Source: a bacterium
GTDB taxonomy: Bacteria; Planctomycetota; Planctomycetia; Pirellulales; Pirellulaceae
Assembly: GCA_030430075.1 (NCBI GenBank)
Contig: JAUIGN010000006.1
Coordinates: forward strand, 62,001-126,000
DNA: 64,000 bases
Direction of reading: 5' to 3'
Within the stretch, counting starts at the first letter, position 1; every line of letters begins with the position of its first letter. Below, one piece after another: positions 37,006 through 46,519 of the stretch. Below the pieces are notes generated by a model. That model had not been told where the DNA came from, did no database searches, and saw only the letters and a list, made by a program, of their open reading frames with translations. The position numbers were made by a program, and so were the translations under genes.

Positions 37006-37797
37006 TTACGTCGATTCGGAGCCTGGTGGCTTGGGGGCCCGGTTAATGATGATGGCAATCACCACCCCAAGTGCCAGGCCGCCTACAATCAAGCCCAGCA
37101 TCAGCGGAGAGAGCCGCCCGTCGCTGACAAGTCCTTTCCGGTCCTGGCCAATCACGGCGGACAAGGTGTCGAGGTCGATGCCGAAAATGGCAACGATGGT
37201 CGCGATGGGAAAGAAGATGGCTGCCAGGATGTTGAGTCGATGCGATGCGAACGCCATCCGTTGGCTGGCCGCGGCTTGCTCTTCGGCCTGCCGGGCAACG
37301 GTCAATTCGAGCGAATTCTTGGTTTCGGTCGTCAGCAGTTCGGCCGTTCGTTCCAGCGCGTACGCTCGGTCCCGCGCATCGATCAGTTCGCGGTCGTCGG
37401 GGACCATCTTGCGGGCATTCTGCAGCACGGTATGCAGGTTGATGGCCGCTCGGCGCAACGGCGCCAGCCGGTCCAGCACGTCGAAATAGTCGTCCGCGGC
37501 CCGCGACTTTTCCTCTTGCTGGTCGACTTTGGAAAGCATGGATTCGTACTCGTCCAAGTGCTTGTGCAAGGCCGCGATACCGCCGCCCAATTCATTCGAC
37601 GCCCACGTACCGCCCTCATCGCGCCAGAAGAAGCGGCCGACCCGTTGGGGATCCTGCGGCGATGGCGGGGCGTGCAAGACCAGCAGCAGATGGCCGTCCG
37701 CCTGCATCGCTCGCTGCCGCCCCACGTGCGAACCGAGCCGATCGCGAAATTGCTGCGGTACCTGCCAGGTGCCCGGCAGGATCGACTTTCTGGTCAT
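37006..37797 (-). CDS. CorA-like membrane protein lacking the GMN motif
   Basis: 263 residues; ATG 37797 with GGAG nine bases upstream. The N-terminal domain is alpha/beta (LLLVLHAPPSPQDPQ), then a long helical region (LRRAAINLHTVLQNARKMV) as in CorA. Two C-terminal membrane helices follow: RLNILAAIFFPIATIVAIFGIDL and LMLGLIVGGLALGVVIAIIIN. CorA family channels have a GMN (Gly-Met-Asn) motif at the end of the first helix. Here the equivalent position reads FGID, so ion selectivity may differ, or it may not conduct magnesium. Confidence 0.8.
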   Translation of the reverse strand: MTRKSILPGTWQVPQQFRDRLGSHVGRQRAMQADGHLLLVLHAPPSPQDPQRVGRFFWRDEGGTWASNELGGGIAALHKHLDEYESMLSKVDQQEEKSRAADDYFDVLDRLAPLRRAAINLHTVLQNARKMVPDDRELIDARDRAYALERTAELLTTETKNSLELTVARQAEEQAAASQRMAFASHRLNILAAIFFPIATIVAIFGIDLDTLSAVIGQDRKGLVSDGRLSPLMLGLIVGGLALGVVIAIIINRAPKPPGSEST

Positions 37798-38119
37798 CGC
37801 ATGACTCCCTGGGAAACCGGACCTCGAATCCCCGAGCGTACCGCAAACGCCTGTCCGGAACTAGCTTGCTTGTGGGGCGAAATCCGCTCGTTTCGAACCA
37901 AGCCAAGCGACCAACGGGAGTGCAGCGACCCAGCGCGAGCGCTCTTCCGGCCGATGCATCCGCCGTTCGGCGGTGCCCCCGGTTCCGTTGACGGCCGCAG
38001 AAACCGAATTCGCACCCGTTCCGGCGGAGCATCGCGCGGTCCGGGTTGGTTCATGGCCAACGAGCGCGAAACAGCGACTTGCCCTGATTCGTTGCTCGCC
38101 GGCGAACGGTTCGCGGCGG
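37798..38119. other. Gap with a possible repeat fragment
   Basis: Near 37905-37925 the sequence AGCGACCAACGGGAGTG matches, on the other strand, part of the composite repeat (51340-51360). No gene is supported. Confidence 0.35.
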
Positions 38120-41100
38120 CTACGGCGAAACCGTGCCCGACCCCGCCAGGCTCAGATCGTCGACGAACGTCTCTTCCGCGAACGCGTTATCCAGTGCTGC
38201 CAGCAAGTCGTCGGTGTCCTCGTCGACCAGCGACCCGGCCTGGCGGGCCGAAGCGGCATCGTCCTCCTCGCCCGCGGTGGCAAAGATCAGATCGAACGAC
38301 TCTTCGCGCGCTGCCGGGGTGAACTGCGAACGCTCGCCGGCCGGCGTGTCCCCTTCTCCTTCACCCACCTCCAATCCGGTGCCCAAGCTACCGTCCGCCG
38401 GGGCCAGCAGATCCGCCACCGGGGGTTCGCCGAGTTGCTGCGTGTCGGGTTCATTCGAGCCGGCGGCCACCGGCTGTGTTGGCAGGCCGGCACTGCGAGC
38501 GGCCGACGAGGCGAACAGAGGAGATCCGTTCACGGGGATGGGAGCCGCTTCCCCTTCCCCTTCACCGTCACCATTGGTTGTCACCTGCGTCAGCAGGACC
38601 TTGAACTCTTCCCGCGAGCCGTTGAGTCGCACGCGGCTGGTCTGGTCTTCCAGCTGGTTGAGCACATGGATCAACGGATTCGTGTCCGGGATGCTGCCCT
38701 GGAAGGTCCCTTCGGCATCCTCAATGGTCACCGTGAAGGCATCGCCGCTCGCGTCCAGCTCGACTTCAACCCGATCCGCATTCTGCCAATCGGAACCTGC
38801 GGCGAACCAATGCTGGGTCGTCGCGTCGACCGCCACGCCGGCAAATTCCGTCGAGCGCGTGCTGAGCGAGTCGAGATAGGTCAGGAAGATGGGGTTGATA
38901 AGCGGCTCGCCGACACCGACATCGATCACCGCTCCCTGGTCGCCGACAACGACTTCGGTGGAGGTTTCCAGCAGGAAGGGGCCGCTGACCTGAACCTGGT
39001 ACGTGCCCGGCACGAGCCCCACGAAGCTCGTCTTGCCGTCGGCGTCCGTGGTCGTCGATTCGCGAACCGCCTGCCCGTCCTGCATCAAGTCGACGGTGAG
39101 CCCGCTGGTGATCGTTCCTGCCCGCGGCGTGACGGTCACGGCGATCGTCCGCCCCTTGACCTCGCCGAAGTTGTTGCCGGTGCCGTTGACTCCCTCGGCC
39201 AACGTGACGGTAAACGTATCCCGGCCCTGCCCGTCCTGGCCGGCCACGCCGCCCTGACTACCGATGGTATCGCGTCCATCGAGCAACGGAATCCCGTCGT
39301 TATCGAGGTCCTCGGCGGGCTGCGTCTGCGTGATGACATAGTCGCCCGGCGCCAGGCCGGCAAACGTGTACGAGCCGTCGGCGGCCGTCTGCGCCGTCCG
39401 GTTGACGGATCCGAAGATGTCCGTGCCGGTGAGCGTGATCGTAATATCTTCGAGAACCCGTTCGGTCGATTCGCGGAGACCATTGTCGTTAGCATCGACG
39501 TAGACGAAACCGGACAGGCTGCCTGGAATGAATTCGACAACTTCGACCGTCGCCGTCGCCGTGTCCGTGCCGCCGTTCCCGTCGCTGATCGTGTAGGTGA
39601 AGGTGTCGGTGCCCAGGAAATCGGCGACCGGTGTGTAAAGTACCGAGAGGCCGTCGGCGGCGACTTCGACGGTCGCTCCCGCCGTGATGTTCGAGACGCC
39701 GGTGATCGTCAGCGTCTCGTTGACGTCCGGTGCGATCGAATCGTTCGCCAGCAGGTCCAACGTGTTCTCGGTGGTGTTTTCGGTCACGCGGAGGTCCGTG
39801 TCGTCATTGGCGGTTGGGTCGTCGTTGACGTTGCTGACCACCACCACCACGGTCGCCGTCGCGGTTCGCGGATCATCGGGATCGTCGTCGGTGATCGTGT
39901 ACGTGAACGAGTCTTCGCCGATGAAATCGGGGTCCGGCGTGTACAGGACGTCGCCGCTGCCCGAGAGCGTTACGGTGCCGTTGGCCGGCTGGGTAAATCC
40001 ACCCGCGACGATGCTGATGGTTTCGTTGGTATCCGGCGCGGAACTGTCGTTCGCCAGCACGTCAAGCACGTTGTCGACACTGTCTTCCTGGATCAAGTTG
40101 GGGGCATCGCCGAAACGATCCGCATTGGCCGTCGGGGGATCGTTGACCGCTTCCACGGTGACCGTGACGGTCGCCGTACTGGTTTGGGGATCCACCGGAT
40201 CCCGGTCGCTCATCGTATAGGTGAATGTGTCCTGGCCGATGAAGTTGGCGGGCGGTGAATAGGTGATGCCCAGTCCCACGCCGGCGATCGTGACCACGCC
40301 GCCGTTGGCGCTGGTCGACTGCACGGAATCGACGCGGAACCGTGTCTGCTCCGAGGCGGGATCGGGGTCGGTCAGGTCATTGGCCAGGACGTCGATGAAG
40401 ACCGGTTCCAGCGCGTCTTCGTCGACCGTCGCCGTGTCGTCCACGGCGGTCGGCGGATCGTTGAGATTAAAAACGAACAGTTCCTGGTCGGCGGAGAGTG
40501 TATCTTCGCCATCGGTCACATTGAAGCTGATCGTGTCGACGCCCGTGTAGTCCGCATCCGGCGTGTAGAGGAGCTCGGTTGAGTTCGACCCGATCGTCAC
40601 CGTGCCGTGTTCCGCAGTCGGCGTACCCACAAACGTCAACGTCAGGTTGTCCGGATTGCTGGTGACGCTGGCCACGCTGATGGGGTTGTTGGTCGAGTCT
40701 TCCTCGGGCTGGAACTGGAAGTCGACGATGCTGAACCGCGCGCCGACCGTGACCGTGGCGTCGATAAACCGCATCGTGCCGAAACTGGGCGACGCGCTCG
40801 GACCGACCGGGCGGTCGTAGCGATCATCGCCCGCCTGGTAAACGCCCGCGTCAAAGTTGGGTGTCTGACCTGCGTCCCCCGGGTCGTTGGGGTCGGTGGT
40901 CGGCTCGCCCTCAAACGTTAAGGTGCCGGAGCCGGTCACCAGCATGGGGATGCTCCAGAGGAGTTGTTCGCCCTGGCCGATCGGGCTGATGCTGCCGGAG
41001 AAGGCACCGGCGGCATCGATCACACCCGCCTGGCTGGTGCTGCCGTTTTGACCGCTGCTGAAAACCGATCCGTAGCTCAGGTTGCCGTTGACGCTGACAA

Positions 41101-43384
41101 TGCTGCTGTCGTAAAGCACATCCAGGTAGGCGGAGAAGACGCCGCCCAGATTTGGGTTGGCGAGCATGCGGACGTCGTCCACGAAAACGCTGAGGAGAAT
41201 CTCGTCGCCCGTCATGACCGGGTTGTTGGCTGAGATCGCCTGCCCGTCCTTGGTTACGTCCAGCCGGAATTCGATGACCACCGGCTCCTGGACGTCCAAG
41301 GTGAACATCTGCGTGGTCGCGTTCCCCGCCACATCGCTGGCCTCGATCGCGAAATCATGCGAGCCGATATCATCAAGGCTCGGCGTCCAGGCGAAGGTGC
41401 CCGTCAGCGGGTTAATCACCGGGCTGCCCGTGACCGGTGTAACGGGATCGCCCGTGGTGGGGTCGACGATGACGTAGGTCGCGCCGTCCCCGACTTCGTC
41501 ATCGGTGTCGGCGTTGTAGGCAAAGCCCTCGTCGGCAACGGCCGTCGTGGGCGGCGTCGACGTGAAGGTCGGCGCGCCGGTGTCAACCACGATCTCCAAC
41601 GACACAGGATTGCCGAATGCGCCTCCCAGCGATTGCACGGCGGTGACCTGCCGCGTGCCATCGGCAATCGTGTTGGCACCGTCGAGCGTAATCGTCACAC
41701 TGTCGCCCGTCGCCATTTCCTCGCCCATCACGACGCCGTCCACACGGATTTGCACCGTGGCGCCGTTGCTCACCCCGCTGACGGTGAACTGGGGTGCCGT
41801 TGCCGGCGAACTGTTGTTGAAATTGGTCAGATTGTCTGCGTCGCTGGACCCGCTGTCGGTGCTGGCGACCAGGTCGACGGCCGACGGCGCCACGACCCCC
41901 GTGTTGCCAAAGTCGCGTCCCAGCAATTCGCCTCCAATCTCGACGTCCACGGTGTAGCTGTCCGGATTCGTGGGGAACGTCTGGGTGAAGCCGGGATCGG
42001 GGACTTCGCGGATCGTGTGCGTGCCGGCGGCCAACCGGAGGAAGTAGTCGCCATTGACGTCGGTCACCGCGGAGACCTCGCCGGCATCCAGCATGCCGTT
42101 CCCGTTGGCGTCACTAAAGATGGTGAAGCCCTGCAAACCGGTTTCGCCGTTATTCTGGACGCCGTCGCCATTCACGTCGTTAAACTTCAAACCGCGCACG
42201 ACGCCTTCACCGAGCACCGCCTCGAACTCGACCATCTCACCCTGAGAGGTGTAAGGCACGTTGTCGAACACTGAGAACGCGCCGGTTCCGTCATTGCTGG
42301 GGTCGACGTCGATATTCGTCAGGTTGGTGATCAGGTTGATCGGGGCCGAGTCGACCAGGGAGTCGTCCGGCTTGGTCGATCCCAGGGCGAGCGCAAAGAC
42401 GGTGAATCCCTGGGCGTCCAGGAAACTGTTGTCACCGACGTTGAAGAAGAATTCGCTGGTGGCGCCGGCGCTATTCTTGGCCATTGCAAATGTCCCGGCT
42501 GTGTTCGAGCGGTCGCCCGCCATCCGCTCGTCGGGAATGGGATCGAAGGTTGGAATGTGGTGCTCGAAATCGCCGGTCGCCGCGTTGAAATCTCCCTGAA
42601 TCTCGTCGATGTCCGTGGTGGTCAAACTGGTCGGCCGAAAGCCTCCCCCCTGGAGAACAAACCCGGTGTCATTGCGGTGGAAAATGCTGCCCACGTACCC
42701 GTTGCTGTCCACGCCGCCGTTGGCGTAGCGGAGGAAGTTCTCAACGGTTTCCGGGGCTTCATCGCTCAACAGCAAGACCGGAATGTCACCGGCGTTCGTG
42801 TCGAGCGTGATTACGGGGTTGCTGCCGTACGTCAGGACGATGTTGTCGCCGTCGTGAATCTGGTATTCCGCGAAACCACTCTCCAACCGCTCGCCGTTCA
42901 CATACGCCTGTAACGTGTTGTTTTCGTCCACCACATTGTCGAACAGTTGCGTGTCGCTCAGGATCGCGTTCGGGTTGTTGCCGGCACTGCCCGCGTTGGT
43001 CCGCCAGATGTCGAAGAAGTCGCCCAGGTGAACAAACTCGGTTGGCTGCTCGCCCCCCGGGTCCAAGTGCAGACGGTTGGGATCACCGTCTTCGGTGTGG
43101 ACGAAACTGGTCAACTGGTTACCGTTAACGCCGATGTCGGCCGGCAACGCCACCAGTTCCGAGTTGACGTAGATCGCCAGATCCGCCTGGATGTCGAAAT
43201 TCGAGGCGGGGTCGTAAGCGGGGTCCATGTCGTGTGGACCATTGCCCCCATGCAGCATCAAGCGGGCTTCCAGTGATTCGAACCGGCGAGGCTGCGCATG
43301 ATCCCGTCCAGCACGTCGCTTCTTGCTCGTCTGCCAAAGGGTTCGAAGTGACTTCCTTCCGAAGCGACGTGGGGCGTTCTTCAT
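38120..43384 (-). CDS. Giant surface protein: LEPR-like N-terminus, cyclophilin, SdrD-B and cadherin-like repeats
   Basis: 1754 residues from ATG 43384. No classical signal peptide is present, but RRFESLEARLML (residues about 33-44) matches the LEPR-XLL-type N-terminus of planctomycete extracellular proteins. A peptidyl-prolyl isomerase (cyclophilin) domain at about 190-360 has FHRNDTGFVLQGGGF and EFFFNVGDNSFLD. SdrD-B-type domains follow (GLKFNDVNGDGVQNNGETGL, LSGFVYVDANDNGLRE). Three to four cadherin-like/VCBS tandem modules (NDPPTAVDDTATVDED, DVLANDSSAPDTNE, YTPDPDFIGEDSFTYTITDD) come between them. A further module and an acidic, Glu/Gly-rich C-terminus end the protein. Extracellular, calcium-dependent adhesin-like. 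Confidence 0.92.
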   Translation of the reverse strand: MKNAPRRFGRKSLRTLWQTSKKRRAGRDHAQPRRFESLEARLMLHGGNGPHDMDPAYDPASNFDIQADLAIYVNSELVALPADIGVNGNQLTSFVHTEDGDPNRLHLDPGGEQPTEFVHLGDFFDIWRTNAGSAGNNPNAILSDTQLFDNVVDENNTLQAYVNGERLESGFAEYQIHDGDNIVLTYGSNPVITLDTNAGDIPVLLLSDEAPETVENFLRYANGGVDSNGYVGSIFHRNDTGFVLQGGGFRPTSLTTTDIDEIQGDFNAATGDFEHHIPTFDPIPDERMAGDRSNTAGTFAMAKNSAGATSEFFFNVGDNSFLDAQGFTVFALALGSTKPDDSLVDSAPINLITNLTNIDVDPSNDGTGAFSVFDNVPYTSQGEMVEFEAVLGEGVVRGLKFNDVNGDGVQNNGETGLQGFTIFSDANGNGMLDAGEVSAVTDVNGDYFLRLAAGTHTIREVPDPGFTQTFPTNPDSYTVDVEIGGELLGRDFGNTGVVAPSAVDLVASTDSGSSDADNLTNFNNSSPATAPQFTVSGVSNGATVQIRVDGVVMGEEMATGDSVTITLDGANTIADGTRQVTAVQSLGGAFGNPVSLEIVVDTGAPTFTSTPPTTAVADEGFAYNADTDDEVGDGATYVIVDPTTGDPVTPVTGSPVINPLTGTFAWTPSLDDIGSHDFAIEASDVAGNATTQMFTLDVQEPVVIEFRLDVTKDGQAISANNPVMTGDEILLSVFVDDVRMLANPNLGGVFSAYLDVLYDSSIVSVNGNLSYGSVFSSGQNGSTSQAGVIDAAGAFSGSISPIGQGEQLLWSIPMLVTGSGTLTFEGEPTTDPNDPGDAGQTPNFDAGVYQAGDDRYDRPVGPSASPSFGTMRFIDATVTVGARFSIVDFQFQPEEDSTNNPISVASVTSNPDNLTLTFVGTPTAEHGTVTIGSNSTELLYTPDADYTGVDTISFNVTDGEDTLSADQELFVFNLNDPPTAVDDTATVDEDALEPVFIDVLANDLTDPDPASEQTRFRVDSVQSTSANGGVVTIAGVGLGITYSPPANFIGQDTFTYTMSDRDPVDPQTSTATVTVTVEAVNDPPTANADRFGDAPNLIQEDSVDNVLDVLANDSSAPDTNETISIVAGGFTQPANGTVTLSGSGDVLYTPDPDFIGEDSFTYTITDDDPDDPRTATATVVVVVSNVNDDPTANDDTDLRVTENTTENTLDLLANDSIAPDVNETLTITGVSNITAGATVEVAADGLSVLYTPVADFLGTDTFTYTISDGNGGTDTATATVEVVEFIPGSLSGFVYVDANDNGLRESTERVLEDITITLTGTDIFGSVNRTAQTAADGSYTFAGLAPGDYVITQTQPAEDLDNDGIPLLDGRDTIGSQGGVAGQDGQGRDTFTVTLAEGVNGTGNNFGEVKGRTIAVTVTPRAGTITSGLTVDLMQDGQAVRESTTTDADGKTSFVGLVPGTYQVQVSGPFLLETSTEVVVGDQGAVIDVGVGEPLINPIFLTYLDSLSTRSTEFAGVAVDATTQHWFAAGSDWQNADRVEVELDASGDAFTVTIEDAEGTFQGSIPDTNPLIHVLNQLEDQTSRVRLNGSREEFKVLLTQVTTNGDGEGEGEAAPIPVNGSPLFASSAARSAGLPTQPVAAGSNEPDTQQLGEPPVADLLAPADGSLGTGLEVGEGEGDTPAGERSQFTPAAREESFDLIFATAGEEDDAASARQAGSLVDEDTDDLLAALDNAFAEETFVDDLSLAGSGTVSP

Positions 43385-43849
43385 CGTGCTCTCTGTTCCT
43401 TGTGAAGTGCCGCAAAGAATTGCTAATTGTAAGGATCGGCAGATTGACGGGCTCTGCCAGCAAATCCGGCCCCATTTCCCCCGTTTGCCCAGGCTTGCAC
43501 GCGTTTTAACGCGTACGACGCGTATAACCGGGATTCTCCCCGCAGCCATTCGCTTTGAACCAGTCCCTCCGGATTGCCTGACATTCCTGGTTCAGCGTGG
43601 TGTAGCTGCTGTTGTCAGGGCACTCCGTTGATTCTGGCGAATTGGTCGTTACGATTTGGAGGCAAACGACTTGCGGCTTGGCCGGTCGAAGCCGTCCGCC
43701 AACACGGGGGAGACGCCTTCGCCCTGTTCCCGCTCCCATTCCAGAGGTATTGGACGCAATCCGGGGGACTTATGTTCCCAGCAAATTCCGCAATCCGTAC
43801 CAGCGGCCCGGGACGAAAACCGGCAGGGGCGAACTCGCCGATTCGCGTT
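43385..43849. other. Gap upstream of the surface protein gene
   Basis: It holds the surface protein promoter region (minus strand) and two ACGCGT palindromes about 43509-43524. No gene is supported. Confidence 0.35.
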
Positions 43850-43954
43850 TATTGACGGCTGCGCGGCAAATGAGCCTTCGGCAAGCAACGCGCGGCCGTA
43901 TATCTGCGGACTCCCGTTGGTCGTCCTGGTCCATTCGCTGCGCAAGTATCAATA
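43850..43954 (+). mobile_element. 105-bp MITE-like element, copy 2
   Basis: Nearly identical to 18289-18394, differing at few positions, with the same TATTGA ends and internal TTCGGCAAGCAACGCGCGG. It ends only nine bases before the start codon of the sir2 gene, so it forms the 5' untranslated region or promoter region of that gene. Confidence 0.85.
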
Positions 43955-43963
43955 AGAAGACCG

Positions 43964-44761
43964 ATGGGAATCGATGGCATGTCAGAAAACGGACCAACTT
44001 CTTTGGCTGAAGTTGCAGCCTGGATCCGCGACTCGACGGCGGTCGTCGCCTTCACGGGCGCAGGGATCAGTACGGAAAGCGGCATCCCCGATTTTCGTTC
44101 GCCGGGCGGTGTGTGGGCGACCTCTCAGCCCGTTTACTACGACGATTTCGTTGCCAGCGCGGAGGCCCGCCGCGAGTACTGGCGGCAGAAGTCGGTCGCT
44201 CACCGGGACTTCGCCCACGCTGAGCCGAACTTGGGGCATCGGATGTTGGCGAAGTGGGAACGTGCCGGCTACCTGCAGGCGGTGATTACCCAGAACATCG
44301 ACGGGTTGCACCAGATCGCCGGCAGCCAGGCCGTGTGGGAATTGCACGGGACCGCCCGCGCCGTCGCTTGTCTGAATTGCCGGCGACGGGACCCGGACGT
44401 CGACCGCCTGGTGGAGCAATTTCTGGCCACGGGGGAACCACCCGTCTGCCCCACGTGCAGCGGCATCATGAAACATGCGACCGTATCGTTCGGCCAATCA
44501 TTGCCCGCCGATGTCCTGGAGGTCGCCGTCGAGACGACTCGGCAGGGTGACCTGTTCCTGGCGATGGGATCCTCCCTGGTGGTTCATCCGGCAGCCGGTC
44601 TGCCGTCACTGGCCAAGTCACACGGTGCCCGGCTGGTCATCATCAACCGAGACCCCACCCCGCTCGACAACCTGGCGGACGTTGTCGTTCGTGCCTCGAT
44701 CGGCGAGACGCTGGAACGCATCGACCAGCTCATTTCCGCAACCGGCGGCAATGAGCCTTGA
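43964..44761 (+). CDS. NAD-dependent protein deacylase (sirtuin)
   Basis: 265 residues (start 43964, or 43979). The Rossmann part shows AFTGAGISTESGIPDFRSPGG, the NAD pocket TQNIDGLH, and the catalytic His128 in ELHGT. Zinc is held by CLNC (C136, C139) and CPTC (C162, C165). A Ser-Leu-Val-Val-His stretch (GSSLVVHPAAGLP) and IINRDPTPLDNLADVVV complete the family pattern. It removes acyl groups from lysines using NAD. Position 43850-43954 just upstream is a MITE-like element. Substrate preference cannot be deduced. Confidence 0.95.
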   Translation: MGIDGMSENGPTSLAEVAAWIRDSTAVVAFTGAGISTESGIPDFRSPGGVWATSQPVYYDDFVASAEARREYWRQKSVAHRDFAHAEPNLGHRMLAKWERAGYLQAVITQNIDGLHQIAGSQAVWELHGTARAVACLNCRRRDPDVDRLVEQFLATGEPPVCPTCSGIMKHATVSFGQSLPADVLEVAVETTRQGDLFLAMGSSLVVHPAAGLPSLAKSHGARLVIINRDPTPLDNLADVVVRASIGETLERIDQLISATGGNEP

Positions 44762-44924
44762 CGATGAGCCTTGACTGACGGAGGGGACCGATCCGTTCCG
44801 TCGCCGTCCATGGTTGCGAAAGGGCTAAGGGACTGTCATGATTGCGCAGGTCGGGTTGGCCGCACCGTGGCGATCGGCAACTGGCACTCACGCTTCTCTT
44901 CTTCCGAGGAAAGACGTCTTCGCA

Positions 44925-46250
44925 ATGAGCAATCGAGTCATTTCCGGTACGCTGCTGCTTCTCGGCTTGTGGGGTGCGCTGGCAGGGGCCGCCGAACAGC
45001 CGAACGTGGTGTGGATTATTTCCGACGACCAGGCTTGGAACGACTACGGTTTCATGGGCCACGACACGATTCAGACCCCTCGGCTCGATCAACTGGCCCG
45101 CGAGTCCCTGACCTTCAAACGCGGCTACGTTCCGGACAGTCTCTGCCGGCCCTCGCTGGCAACCATGGTGACTGGCCTCTATCCACATCAGCACGGAATC
45201 GTGGGCAATGACCCGCCCCCGCCGGAGGACCTGGCGGATGCTCCCAAGCGGAAGCAGCGGTCGGACCCCAGATATCTGCAACAGCGCATCGATTACATCA
45301 AGCACATCGATCGCGTTCCCAAGCTGGCCGGCCTCTTGTCGACCCAAGGCTACCTCAGTCACCAGTCGGGCAAGTGGTGGGAGGGCCACTATCGTCGGGG
45401 CGGATTCACGCATGGGATGACGCACGGGGATCGGACCCGCGGCGGACGCCACGGGGACCTCGGGTTGGCGATCGGCAGGCAGGGGATGCGGCCGGTGTTT
45501 GACTTCATTGAGATGAGCGTCGAGCAGGACAAGCCATTCTTCGTGTACTACGCGCCGTTCCTGCCCCACACGCCGCATAATCCGCCGGCACGCCTGTTGG
45601 ATAAGTACCGGGACAAGACACCCCACCTGCCGGTCGCCAAGTATTACGCCATGTGTGAATGGTTTGACGAGACGGTTGGCGAATTGCTCGACTACCTGGA
45701 CGACCACCAGCTGGCGGACAACACGATCGTGATGTACGTGACCGACAATGGCTGGATCAATCGAACGAACGCCAGCGCGTACGCGCCCCGCTCGAAACGG
45801 TCGCAGTACGACGGCGGCATCCGCACCCCGATCATGGTGCGCTGGCCGGGGCATGTTCAGCCACGGATGGACGAAACGCATCTGGTCAGCTCGATCGACC
45901 TGGTCCCCACCGTACTTTCCGCGGTCGGCCTGAAGCCAACGGCGAAGATGGACGGGATCGACCTTCTCGACGAAAAGCGTGTGGCCGCACGGAACGCCAT
46001 TTTCGGCGAGATCCTCGAGCACGACATCCAGCATATGACCGACCCCGTTGCCAGCTTGCGCTTTCGCTGGGTGATCGAAGGGAAGTGGAAACTGATCGTG
46101 CCGCACGCGGGACGTGTGCCGGATGCGGCAGTCGAGCTATTCGATATTCTGGCAGATCCGTGGGAGGCGCATGAGGTCTCTGCCGCACACCCGGACGTCG
46201 TCAAGCAGTTGCGTGCCCAACTGGATGCCTGGTGGGACGTGTCGGGATAA
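44925..46250 (+). CDS. Sulfatase (S1 family) with unusual CRPSL active-site motif
   Basis: 441 residues from ATG 44925 (signal peptide MSNRVISGTLLLLGLWGALAGAA), preceded by GAGGAAAG. Metal-binding DDQAWNDYG and GKWW elements and C-terminal DNGW region are visible. The formylglycine motif, normally Cys-X-Pro/Ala-X-Arg, reads CRPSLATMVTG: the Arg is Leu. Exported enzyme that would hydrolyse sulfate esters of polysaccharides, if the Cys is converted to formylglycine. The Arg change means maturation or activity may differ; several planctomycete sulfatases may share it. It lies 163 bp after sir2. Confidence 0.9.
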   Translation: MSNRVISGTLLLLGLWGALAGAAEQPNVVWIISDDQAWNDYGFMGHDTIQTPRLDQLARESLTFKRGYVPDSLCRPSLATMVTGLYPHQHGIVGNDPPPPEDLADAPKRKQRSDPRYLQQRIDYIKHIDRVPKLAGLLSTQGYLSHQSGKWWEGHYRRGGFTHGMTHGDRTRGGRHGDLGLAIGRQGMRPVFDFIEMSVEQDKPFFVYYAPFLPHTPHNPPARLLDKYRDKTPHLPVAKYYAMCEWFDETVGELLDYLDDHQLADNTIVMYVTDNGWINRTNASAYAPRSKRSQYDGGIRTPIMVRWPGHVQPRMDETHLVSSIDLVPTVLSAVGLKPTAKMDGIDLLDEKRVAARNAIFGEILEHDIQHMTDPVASLRFRWVIEGKWKLIVPHAGRVPDAAVELFDILADPWEAHEVSAAHPDVVKQLRAQLDAWWDVSG

Positions 46251-46519
46251 GGAACGAGTCAGGAACGATGTCCGTCACTTCGACGGGATCGACGTGCGGG
46301 ATGTCGTTGATGGCGCGTTCCTGCCGAATGCCGGACCGCGTTGCGTCATGCACCGCTTGACCTCTGGAATGACGACAGGGCGAGGCCTGCGATTCGCCGG
46401 TAACTTCCGTCCGTCGACGCGGGGGCAGTTGTTGATGATCCGTTTCTAAGTGGACCGTTACCATGCGATCGCGTACCATCCGATCGAGTTGGTCGTCGAC
46501 CTTGTGAAGGGCCTGGGCT

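Noticed and set aside
37973..40258. 761-residue open frame on the plus strand
   Set aside because: Antisense to the surface protein; no domain.
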